Shown here: piece by piece, positions 24,088 through 33,897 of the stretch | Position numbering within the stretch: the stretch's first letter is position 1 | Layout of the letters: every line of letters begins with the position of its first letter | NCBI GenBank assembly: GCA_013248845.1 | Contig: WSQC01000015.1 | Location: 1,488,001-1,552,000, forward strand | Direction: 5' to 3' | DNA: 64,000 nt | Source: Passalora sequoiae | Lineage: Eukaryota; Ascomycota; Dothideomycetes; Mycosphaerellales; Mycosphaerellaceae | Position numbers and translations under genes: made by a program | Notes under the pieces: model-generated | Database searches by the model: none | What the model was told of the DNA's origin: nothing | Seen by the model: only the letters and a program-made list of their open reading frames with translations

Positions 24088-24591
24088 AAGTAGGTGCCGC
24101 ATGAACGACGACAGAAGGCAGGCAGTAGTACCAGGTGCTTTTTTACTTTCCACCTGTCGATCCTCATCGCCTACGGTACGGTACATACATGCATGTGTAC
24201 GACAAGTCCCTGGAAGCCATCGTCGTCCCCGAAAGGCGATGCTCCCGGAGCCGATAGATTAGCAACCAGGATTGACCCGCAGCTCAGGACTCGACTAGCC
24301 TCGCACAAGGCACGTTTTTCACACTACCTGCGGGACGTTGTGAGCCGATGCCCACGCGTTGCTCAATCCATTGCCGCCGACAAGGGCCATTGTTCTGGTG
24401 CTTCTCCTACCACGCCGCCCTGTGCTGGCCCGCTCTTGCATGATTGTGGTCATCATTCACTTTGCACGTTATTGTGTGAATCGCATCCCGTCGGCTTCCC
24501 TTGACAGTCACCACCAATCGTCTGTGCTATAGCCTTCGCTTGAGCCCAGCACCACCACCACCACCACTACTACTATCACGACCGCTACCTC

Positions 24592-25826
24592 ATGGCAGCA
24601 GTCAGTACGATGGCATACCCAGCGCGCGATAGCTTTCAGGGCTATCCGCAGCACTACGCCATGTACCAGGCTCGAGCCCATCAACCACAACTCGACGTTG
24701 CTCAGTCGGTCCACGTCAATCCATATACCACGTACACATCCGTACCACCAACTGCACCTCAACAGCAGCAACCGTCGCAGCAGATACCGTTGCAACCACA
24801 GCCGCAACAGCAAACATACCTCCAGTCAACACCACGATCTTCTCCGACTGGCTCACCGGTATCCGAAGATGGCTTCAAGCCATCCTTACCCTCCATCTCG
24901 AACTTGCTTGGGATTGCAGATCGACCAGCGCAAGCAAGTGGTATGTATATCCAAGATGGACGAGTCAACGTTCTGCTAATCTGTCTTCGGCAGCTCCAAC
25001 AGCAGCTCAGTCGTCACCACAGCAGTTGCAGCAATCCCAACAAGCACAGTCATCACCGCAAAATGTTCCTACTCCTGCACTCGACAATGAACAGAGATCA
25101 AGAACGTCATATCAGAACCAAGATTTGTCGGTCAGCCCGCGTTCTGTCGCCCCTCCAGCTCCGCCCATGAGGACAGAATCGATGCACGATGGTACTCCGA
25201 GTCCATCGGCAAACTCAAGCGGAACATACGTCTCCGGCCAGCCTTACTACATGGGATCGGCCATCAACAACGTAGAGCCAACCACTCAACGTGCTGCGCA
25301 AGTCCATGCCATGATGAAGCGTCAGCCGGTGCCGTCACAAACCAGTGTATCTCCTTACCAGGGCAGTCGATACACAAGTTCGCCATATGCGACTTCGCCC
25401 GGAGCAGCCTCCGCATCCTCTTATTATTCCCCGACAGAGCAAAACTACCCTATGGCTTCAGCGACCCTTCAGCAGAGGCCTTTGCCGTCAAACTTTCCAC
25501 CACAAGCACCTATGCCCGGGCATGCGATGCCAACGAGCAATCCTTGGCAGCACCACCATTACATCAGCCCTTCTTCACAAGCGACATTCCCACAATCACA
25601 GGACCGATACATCTGCCCCACCTGTAACAAGGCTTTCAGCAGACCTTCGAGTCTCAAGATTCATTCCCACAGCCACACTGGCGAGAAGCCGTTCCGATGC
25701 CCGCACGCTGGCTGCGGGAAAGCCTTTTCCGTGCGTAGCAACATGAAAAGGCATGAACGAGGATGTCATAACGGCATGGGAGGCGGCCATCTTCCTCCGG
25801 CGCACACGCATTCCCACCCCTACTGA
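24592..25826 (+). CDS. C2H2 zinc-finger transcription factor, FlbC-like
   Basis: Two exons, 24592-24940 and 24994-25826, with a 53-nt intron (GTATGT, branch GCTAAT, CAG); the join reads ASG-APTAAQSSPQQ and the protein has 393 aa. Residues 1-320 are Gln/Pro/Ser-rich and disordered, with a short motif PSLPSISNLLGI near 97-108. Two tandem C2H2 fingers sit at about 322-375: CPTCNKAFSRPSSLKIHSHSH, linker TGEKPF, then a second finger with C-x4-C spacing ending MKRHERGCH. A His/Gly tail follows. The two-finger C-terminal layout matches Aspergillus FlbC, an activator of asexual development; orthology is likely but unproven. The ATG at 24592 is the first in frame and lies after a CAC/CTA repeat in the leader. 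Confidence 0.85.
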
Positions 25827-28245
25827 AATTGACTATTTGATTGCGACCCGAATATTCTCACACCGCTTTTGAGCGTATTGTTTCGCAAGCGAGGAGTTCC
25901 AGGCGCATTTCTCCAGGATGGGGAGAAGGTCACAACGTGCCGCTGTTTGGGCGGCAAGGATCGTAGAGACCAGGAGTCGCCTGGCTTCACGGCTCCACGG
26001 CTCCTCTGGGAGGAATTCGGCATAGAAAGATGCACGACTACGAAGTGGTGTCTCGGGCAGCAACGCGCACCGTGTACTAGTGGTAATGGTATAACTACCT
26101 AACAGGCCTGTCCGAAATGCAGCGCACGCCTTGGACGAAATGAAAGTCAAAAGTTTCATAAAGTTCCGCTGTCTCACCATCGGACATGCTTGTCCACCGG
26201 TCTTCATCGGTGCTACCAGTAAACGACACCGTACCGCTTGAGCGCTGCCTGACCATTTGAAGCAAGAATAAGACTAAATAGGTGTTGCTGAGACAGGGAC
26301 AACCCAATATAGCAAAGCTCACCTATAAGCAAGAGCCTGATGCCAGCTTTTGTGTTGACAACTACCTTGTCTCTGATCACTTAGGGATCACCACGTCCGA
26401 GGATGATCTTGCGCATGATCCACGCGCCGAGGGTACGCGCTGATTATCGTCAACCTTGCACATCGAACTCTGTTCCCGATAAGCACTTGTGAAAGACGAG
26501 GAATGCCAGCGATGCGGCTCAAGGACGGGCCATCCTCGTCGGCGGATCGTGTGCTCAGCCCTTGCCAGGAGTGTGGTCATGGGCCGGGCAGGAAAGTGAA
26601 ACACTCTCTCACTCTCCACGATCTAGCCACCAACCACGAGCAACGGAAAGTTCTAGCGACCGCACTATCCGAGAGACATGTCGAATCAAGCAAGGGAATG
26701 TCAGTGTTGGATCTCTAGACTCTTGACCTCCACGACTATATATTCCTTGCAACCGGCAAAGTCCCGACAATACCGCGATCGCGGTAAATACTGAGACATC
26801 CAGGCAACCAGGCCAGCATTGCGATGCCCACTAAGCCCTTGCAGCCGGTGGTGCCCCGAGACCGACCGCACAGCTAATGCGCCTCGTTCACAGCGGCGTC
26901 GAACGCGACAGACCGGTCTAGTGCTATGCCCCTGGGATAAGAAGAGCAGCGAACAGTTCGCAGCCGCTAATGTCATCACACTCTACGGGTCTGACCGTAA
27001 TTCGCCATGGCACAAGGTTTGGGCGGCCCTGGTAAACCATGCCGATGCCTACAGACATATAAGCTATCGCGACAACGAAGTGGTGCGCTGTTGCGCTGTG
27101 CAATAACCTTAGAAGATGATCGACCCGATGTCGCTTCGACTATACGAGTGGTGTTTGTGTGAGAAGCTCAGGGTATCAAGGTTCTCAGGCGACAGTCTTC
27201 TAGCAGGGCAGTGAAAGCTGCTACTTGTGCAACACAGTGACCTTTCCCCGGGAGGTACACAGTGTACCTGGGATATGATTGCCTTCTGGTTCCTACACTT
27301 TTATATGCCGGACGTTCGGAGCGACCGAGACCCTATGGTCGTGTATTACAGCTCAGCATTACATGCCTGGCGGCTCCACAGCTGGGCACAATCTGACAGT
27401 TCGCAAGCCTGCAATGGTTTGGAGTGCTAATGCAACGAGCTTCATATTATACACCGGGCTCGATGCGAGCGGCGAGCCTGCTCCAACCTCCGGCTAAGTC
27501 GAACACCACAGTCTGAGTCGGTGGCACTGCTGGAAGCCGAAAACGACCTTCTCTTATGTCCGTAATATTTGTGTGCTTACGATATAGTACTCGGCTGGAC
27601 AGGCGAGGACTTTTGAGACTGAGTGGCAGCTGGTCTGTATGTATCCTGGGCACTGTCAGAGCAGTCGTGGTGACAACAAGGATGCTTGTAGACGATACCT
27701 AGTGCCCTCATGCATATTTGTCGATTTGAAACACTCCGGAAGATAGATATGGTGGGCTGACTACCAGGTCAAGGCAGCAGAAATACCGGTAGTGGCTGTC
27801 GGCAGTCAGCACAGCGATCTCCAGCCTCCTCCCAACAGCTGCGGTTGGAGAGGAAAGATGGCCAGCTATTTCCAAGGTCTCTCACTTGATGTACTATTCA
27901 ATAACGATGTTCGAATCTGGCGCAGATGAGCTCCTCGCCATGGCTATCAGAATGCGGCACCGACAGAACGTGATGCCTGCCAAGACGCCCTGGCACCCGC
28001 ACCATAGTCAAAAAGCAGCAACCAAACAACCTCAGGCAGAACGATGAGATGACAGTCAGAGCAGCATGGTCGTTCAAGGATCTTGCGGAATGTGTAATAC
28101 TGAAGCGGGTCAACTGCCCAACATGCTAGCTGCCTTCCATACAACACAAGCAATATGACGGACATATGTAGTAAGATTCTCGCCATGATACAGCAGGGTG
28201 TCTTCTGTTCCCGGACGTGCCTGCAGTGTTTCTTGCCTATACTGA
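25827..28245. other. 2.4-kb intergenic region
   Basis: 3' flank of the C2H2 gene and of the GH30 gene (convergent). No open frame over about 125 codons and no recognisable domain. No repeats of note. Confidence 0.45.
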
Positions 28246-30284
28246 CTACCTCTTCGCCTTCCTGACAAGGACATTCTGCCGAGGGTTGTCACACACATCC
28301 CTTCCACTCGTCACACTCAGCACGTTCTGCTCCACCCGATGATTCGCATTTGGTACGGGAATCAGCGGCGTTACCCCAGGGATGACCGGGTTTGGCATTG
28401 CCACTGTGACGGAAGGAAGTTCGCAGGTCGTACTACCATTCGTTCCATTCGTCCTCGTTCGTGTCCCGTCCGCGAAAGGATTGCTTTCGTTCGCCGCACT
28501 GCCGGGAAGAGATCCGAGTCGGTGCTCGGCTGGGATGAGCCACGTCGTCAGAGTCGCATTCTCCACAACACCCTCCCACACTTTATCACTACCCGTAAAC
28601 GACAATCGGACATTCTCGGTGCGGTTCATATTATTTTGGAAGACAATGGCCCAGCTTTCATCTGGGTTCTTCACAGCCACGGTATTGAACTGGTTTGGTG
28701 TGACGTGGCTGCCCTCGTTCCCTTTTGTGACTCTGTAATTAATGCCGCCACGCCGTATGAAGCGACTGAATTGCCCGACCATGTAGTAGTGGTTGGTTCG
28801 CATGTAGTGGCTGCTAGAATTGACGATGATGGCGCCCTCGCATCCAGCACACCCGCCATAAGGCGAATGAGGTCCGTATTCTGGATCCGTGGCCAAGACC
28901 CATTGTGCCGCACCAGAAGCGCCTAGAAGTCGTATACGTTAGCCTTCGTATCTCATATGAACTGTGGCTGCAGCCCTTTTAAGACACTTGCGTGTTCTCA
29001 AGACGATACAGTCGCGGACGATGGCTTTTCTCACCGTGTTGCACAGCTGGCATAAAAGTGTCAGCCACTTCCCAGTCGATACCCAAAGTCTGTGGCAAGT
29101 ATACACAACATTCGGTCATGAATTGGGGAATGGTGGGGTATGCATAGTTGAAGTCTTCCAAGACGGAGTAGTTAGCCTTACGGCCATCCGCGTAGCAGTG
29201 CCAGGCTGCTGCTCCGACCATTGAAGGGGCGCGTTGAATGACTTGGGAATGATAGACCGTCTGGTCGGTATTGTGGTCGTAGGACATGAGCACGATATTG
29301 CGGTCTTTCAAGAACTTTCCCAGGCCTCGATTAAGAATCGCTGCGGCGTCGCCGGCTTCGAGATACATGCAAGGATAGCCGCCTTGGTAGTTGAGAGGTT
29401 CGTTCATCAGTGATAGGCCATTCACTTTGACTCCATACTGTGCGTATGCGTCAATGTACTTTTCAAAGTACTTAATCGCTTGCGGGACGTACTGGACGTC
29501 GAACGAGTTATTGAAGATCTGGTATGATGACAGGTTCGGCGGATTGAGATTCGGTGCGATGAAGAGTCCGTTATGCTTCATCCAGCCGGGATATGACCAC
29601 GGTGCACCGAAAAGGAAGACATCGCCTTTATGGTCGCCCATCTTTTGGATCATCTCAACCATAGCCTTGCCGTCTTCAGTCAGGTCAAAGTTCTCTAGCT
29701 CAAGGTCCGGCTCTCCTTCGTTGAAGCTCGGCCCGTTATCGTCGAAACTGTACTGTCGTCCGCTCATGTCACTGCTTCCAATAGTGTGCCTCATCATGCC
29801 CATACCATTACCTCGAGGGTGCTGCGCGAACAGATCTTCCATGACTTGGTTCAAAAGTTCTGGTTCTAGTCGATTGAAGTTCGAAACCGAACAATCTGTC
29901 CAGGCAAAGCCGAATCCAAGCATTTCTTGCCGTGCACCATTGAGACTATCGATCTCGACCTCTCTTGGTCGCGGGCAAGCAGCTGTCGCATTGACACCGT
30001 CCGTGGACAGAGTGGGCGCTTCACATTTCGCGAGCTGGCGTGTTGTGTTTGGTTTGAGGGGTATAAGCGCATCGGTTCTGGGTGAAGTGGTTAGTGTTTA
30101 GAACACTCTGCTGTCGCTTGCCAAAGGAGACTTACACAAATGATTGTGCTTCTAACACCGGATGATCCACATCTCCGATGCCTCCTGAATGTCCCTTGCC
30201 GCCAGAGCTGCCAAATTCTTTGATAGATTGTGCAGCAGCCTGTATGCTGAGAAGCGACAGGCTTACGGTAACGAAGACTGCCAT
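28246..30284 (-). CDS. Secreted glycoside hydrolase family 30 enzyme
   Basis: Three exons: 30136-30284, 29035-30077, 28246-28922; introns 58 and 112 nt; 622 aa. The ATG at 30284 (gtcaagATGG) begins a signal peptide, MAVFVTVSLSLLSIQAAAQ. The (beta/alpha)8 barrel shows GFGFAWTDCSV near 110, GDVFLFGAPWSYPGWMKHNG, the acid/base Glu in SLMNEPLNY (about 274) and the nucleophile Glu in QFMTECCVY (about 371). The beta-sandwich domain follows (NHYYMVGQFSRFIRRG), then a Thr/Asn-rich tail with potential N-glycosylation sites. The family acts on beta-1,6-glucan, beta-1,6-galactan, xylan or glucosylceramide; which one is not determinable. Its second intron belongs to the introner-like group. Starting at an internal Met would lose the secretion signal. 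Confidence 0.9.
28923..29034 (-). repeat. Introner-like intron, copy 2 (GH30 gene)
   Basis: 112-nt intron, donor GTGAGA, acceptor TTCTAG. Its 3' end (ATACGAAGGCTAACGTATAC, then GACTTCTAG) aligns with the introns at 13606-13751 and 62792-62921 far beyond the branch-point pentamer; the preceding CATATGAG also matches the GTATGAG of the latter. Confidence 0.65.
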
Positions 30285-30725
30285 CTTGACTCGCTGCCAA
30301 CCAACGAGCGAAAAGTGATCAGTTCTCCAGCAGGACAATGGTCCTTACATATTCGGGCATGCGAGAAGGCGGTGTGGCGCGAAAGAAAATGAGGGTATTT
30401 TCCGTGATATGGGCCTCGAGAGCTCTGCTTAGAACCTGGTCAATGCCTGCAAGACGAATCGTGCTCAAACCTTGTGCCATGTGGACAACCAGGGAATAGC
30501 GCTTAGAGTATGAAACCCGAGCACGTCAGTCACTATATGGCACAGCGTCAATTAAGAAACTCTCTGAGTAATGATGTAGCGAAAGAAAAGTGGTCATTTT
30601 AGGCTACCTACACTCTAGTCAGATAAGCTTCGTGACGATCTTCAAGGATCGTGTACATCAAAGATCGCTCCCTGCGCCGATCGTCTATTCAGACATGCAC
30701 AACGCCATGTATACGTGAGACTATT
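30285..30725. other. Intergenic region
   Basis: GH30 promoter and SUP35 3' flank. Nothing else seen. Confidence 0.4.
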
Positions 30726-32888
30726 TTAAGTCTGAGTCGCTGGATCCGTGATCAACTTTGTGATTTTACCAATGGCGATGGTCTGGCCTTGATCTCGGAG
30801 AGTGAAGCGACCAAGTTGTGCGTAGTCTTCGAATCGTTCAACACAGACAGAACCGGCACCACCAATAATGCCTAGTCGAGCAATGATGTTCATGCCTTGC
30901 TTGGCAAAACCTGGCGGCTTCTTCGATTTGCGATTGGTCTTTGGCTCAAGCTTATGAAGCAGTGCCTCAAATGTAACCTCTTCCGTTGCAGAGTGCACAT
31001 GCAGCACGCAGTTGAAGCCGGCAGATAAGATCGACTTGAGCTCGAGTAACCGGATCTGGGCCTCGAAAGCTGTGACACAATGCACTGGACGCTTTGGCGA
31101 GCAAAGCACGAAACCGGGTAGAATGTCCTCTTCTTCAGCTCCCTTGATTCGCATCCGCACCTGGTCACCGCAGGTGGCATGCGGTATCTCATCCTCAGTC
31201 TCGCCATAAAGGGCACTCACCGTGATCTCAGCCTTGGTTGGCATCAGCAGATATTTGTTTTCCTTCTTGATGTAACCGGCCTCGATCTTGCCCTCGATCA
31301 TGGTTCCCATGTCTCTGTACTTGGCGGCAACAGGCATCATAAAGGGCGCATTAAGCTTCCGCTCAAGAGTCTTCATGCTGTCGAGGTAGTCCAGAAGGCC
31401 AGGCGCATCGTTCCATGGAGCAGTCTCCTTCGGCACTCTTGTCTTGATACCAACTGTGGTTTGTGCTGAGATTGGGAGAAACGCAAGGTCAGTCTTCGGG
31501 TTGTAGCCAAGTCCCTTCAAGAAGGTGGTTAGCTTGGTTATACACTCATCGAATCGTTCTTTCGACCAGTTCACTGTCGGGTCGTCCATTTTGTTCACAA
31601 CCACAATCAGCTTGTTAATACCCTGTGTCTTGGCGAGGACGGCATGCTCTCGAGTCTGACCGCCCTTTTCGAAACCAGTTTCGTATTCACCTTTCCGCGC
31701 CGAGATGACCAGTACACCCACGTCTGCTTGCGATGCGCCCGAAACCATATTGGGCACGTATGTCTTGTGTCCAGGCGCATCGAGGATAGAGTATCTTCTT
31801 GTCTCGGTCTCGAAGAAACCTCTGCCGACCTCGACAGTCTTGCCTTTGCTTCGCTCCTCCTTGTTCAAATCAAGTGCCCAGGAAAGATACCACGACTCTC
31901 GACCCATTTCCTTGGCGTCTCTCTTATATTTGTCCATCGTCCGCTCGTCGACCATGCCTGTTGCAAACAGAATGCTACCACCCAGCGTGCTCTTACCAGC
32001 ATCAACGTGCCCTAAAAAGATGACATTCACATGCTCTTTGCCGTACATTTCTTTCAATTCCTCAGCATCAACTTCTGCTGCCTGCTCTTGCGCAACCAAA
32101 TCTGCCCTTCGTGCTTCAGCTCGCTTCTCAGCAGCAGATGGTGAGGATCGTCCAGAGCCAGGAGTCGGGGATGTTCTGCCACTGACAGCTGCCGTCGGCT
32201 CGCCAGTTTTCTCAATCGCTTGAGCAGCTGCGACCTTGGTGCCTGCACTTGGCTCATCTTTGCTGACTGCTTCCTTGGCTGGCTTCTCTGCAGGTGGAGG
32301 TGTTGCAGCAGGAGTGCCTAGCGATAGAACTTTAGTGCCCGCTGCCTTCTCAACCTTAGGTGCTGCTGCACCGGTTTCGCTGGCGCTCAAAGAGAGTGTC
32401 TTCACGGCAGCAGTGCCGTTAGTGGCAGCAGATTTCGGTGCCTGTGCAGCAGCTTGTTGTGACGGAATAGCCTCTCCACGCTTAGCGATCATAGGAGTCT
32501 GTTGCTGTTGCTGCTGCCGCGCGCCAGGGGGCACATATGTTTGCTGCTGTGGCTGAGACTGCTGGTATTGTTGGTATTGGTTGCCGTACCCTTGCTGCTG
32601 CTGGCCGTACTGTGAGAAGTTGCCGCCTTGCTGACCATAGCCATATTGTTGGTACTGGTTGCCATAGCCCTGCTGGCCGTACCCTTGTTGATAACCATTA
32701 TATTGCTGACCATAGCCATATTGTTGATACTGTTGGCCGAGGGTGAAGGATGATGCGCCAGGCGTGAAGCTGTTCGCCCCAGGCGTAAACGTGTTACCCT
32801 GCTGGAAGTTTAGGCGTTGCTGAGTCTGGTTTGCGAGATCTTCGTCGGCGGCATCCTCCCAAGAGTCGGCGGGCTGCTGATTCGCCAT
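30726..32888 (-). CDS. SUP35: Translation termination factor eRF3 (Sup35)
   Basis: GTPase partner of eRF1 in translation termination. One exon, 720 aa, ATG at 32888. Residues about 45-120 are Gln/Tyr/Gly/Asn-rich with repeated GYGNQYQQ and GYGQQ units, resembling the yeast Sup35 prion domain. Residues about 130-285 are a charged middle region. The EF1A-like GTPase begins near 288: G1 GHVDAGKST, G3 DAPGHKT, G4 NKMD, then the two beta-barrel domains, ending GQTIAIGKITKLI. The family's usual length is 650-740 aa. A 5' ATG at 33024 opens a frame that overlaps the start codon out of phase (possible uORF). The MITE at 33041 begins only 153 bp upstream of the start. Confidence 0.97.
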   Translation of the reverse strand: MANQQPADSWEDAADEDLANQTQQRLNFQQGNTFTPGANSFTPGASSFTLGQQYQQYGYGQQYNGYQQGYGQQGYGNQYQQYGYGQQGGNFSQYGQQQQGYGNQYQQYQQSQPQQQTYVPPGARQQQQQQTPMIAKRGEAIPSQQAAAQAPKSAATNGTAAVKTLSLSASETGAAAPKVEKAAGTKVLSLGTPAATPPPAEKPAKEAVSKDEPSAGTKVAAAQAIEKTGEPTAAVSGRTSPTPGSGRSSPSAAEKRAEARRADLVAQEQAAEVDAEELKEMYGKEHVNVIFLGHVDAGKSTLGGSILFATGMVDERTMDKYKRDAKEMGRESWYLSWALDLNKEERSKGKTVEVGRGFFETETRRYSILDAPGHKTYVPNMVSGASQADVGVLVISARKGEYETGFEKGGQTREHAVLAKTQGINKLIVVVNKMDDPTVNWSKERFDECITKLTTFLKGLGYNPKTDLAFLPISAQTTVGIKTRVPKETAPWNDAPGLLDYLDSMKTLERKLNAPFMMPVAAKYRDMGTMIEGKIEAGYIKKENKYLLMPTKAEITVSALYGETEDEIPHATCGDQVRMRIKGAEEEDILPGFVLCSPKRPVHCVTAFEAQIRLLELKSILSAGFNCVLHVHSATEEVTFEALLHKLEPKTNRKSKKPPGFAKQGMNIIARLGIIGGAGSVCVERFEDYAQLGRFTLRDQGQTIAIGKITKLITDPATQT

Positions 32889-33897
32889 GATGTGGAGTCA
32901 GTTGGTGGTGTCTGAAGGACGTTCGATCGGTGAGTAAGGAGGCAGATGCGCGGGTGGAGTGTTGTCCAACGAGAACAAAGTCGTCGTGCTCACAAGAGCG
33001 AAAGTTAAAGTTGGGCAGCGACATTTTGGTCGGGTGCAAGCATAGATGAGCAAACGGCCGTAATTACGTGCCGTAATTTACGTATACGTAACGTAATATT
33101 ACTTACGCCGTTACGTATTACATATTACGTTACGTTTACGTAGGAAAACCATTACGTAGATTTTATTACTTAAAAAGTAACGTAATTATATTACTTATTA
33201 CGTAAGTAATTACGTACGTAATAAATAGTACTATATATAGCTAAAGAGGTATATATTATTATATATTAGTATCTTTATAACTCATATACTATATAGTATA
33301 TATATCTAAGCTAAATCTAGATAATCTAGACTAGTATAGTCTAAATCGTAACTTATTATCTCCTTCTCGTCTAGACTATTAGTAGTAGCTATACTATATT
33401 CCTCCTCTAAAAGTATTACGTTACTTAGAAGTAATACTTAAAGTAAATGTAACGTAATTACTATTACGATTACGTTACGATTACGTAGGAATTTCATTAC
33501 GTCAACGGTTTTACGGTTACGTTACGTAGCTAATATTTCATTACGTTATTACGCAGTTACGTTACGTTTGCGTATTACGGCCGTTTGCACATCTATGGGT
33601 GCAAGTGGAGATGGACTGTGGTGGGGCAATGCGAGAAGCTTGGATTGCCGCGCACGTGATTTCGTGTTCGAGCTTGGTCCATGTGCGAGACTCTCGCGTG
33701 AAGCTTTCTTTTTGGAATATGGATTTCATTTCTTGCTTGTCTGACGCGTGACTTAGCATGAGAGATGGACAGTGACAGTGAGGTGACAACCTGCCTGCTA
33801 TCACTTCCCAGAGCTCCTTCTGTCACTCGCTGACTGCTTGAGTCAACCATCTTGGAAAGTCTTGTACACGCCCGGAGCAGCGACGCCCAGCATCGTG
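32889..33897. promoter_or_regulatory. Divergent promoter region of SUP35 and YRB30, interrupted by a MITE
   Basis: 1009 bp between two divergent starts, of which 557 bp is a hAT-type MITE plus one copy of its 8-bp target duplication. Without the insertion the starts would lie 444 bp apart. The boundaries are read directly; shared regulation is inferred from the head-to-head layout. Confidence 0.7.
33041..33597. mobile_element. Non-autonomous hAT-type MITE with exact 8-bp target duplication
   Basis: Terminal inverted repeats of 24 bp with one mismatch: CATAGATG(A/T)GCAAACGG followed by CCGTAAT, at 33041-33064 and reversed at 33574-33597. Flanked by an exact direct repeat GGTGCAAG at 33033-33040 and 33598-33605. 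An 8-bp duplication with short inverted repeats is the hallmark of hAT elements. The 557-bp interior has no open frame, so it depends on a transposase elsewhere. The subterminal regions are crowded with TTACGTA/ACGTAA palindromic motifs, and CpA/TpG is scarce, suggesting RIP. Confidence 0.9.

Larger units (their letters stand above)
19548..24591. other. 5-kb gene-free region upstream of the C2H2 regulator
   Basis: No open frame longer than about 200 codons and none with recognisable domains. Composition is ordinary, with plenty of CpA/TpG, so this is not RIP-altered DNA. Microsatellites cluster at its 3' end (23700-24090). Most likely a long regulatory region or long 5' leader of the developmental regulator at 24592, possibly with non-coding transcripts; that is inference. 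Confidence 0.5.

Noticed and set aside
23660..24262. 200-codon plus-strand frame across the microsatellite cluster
   Set aside because: It is open only because GTT, GCG, ATCC and GGTCGA repeats lack stops; no domain.
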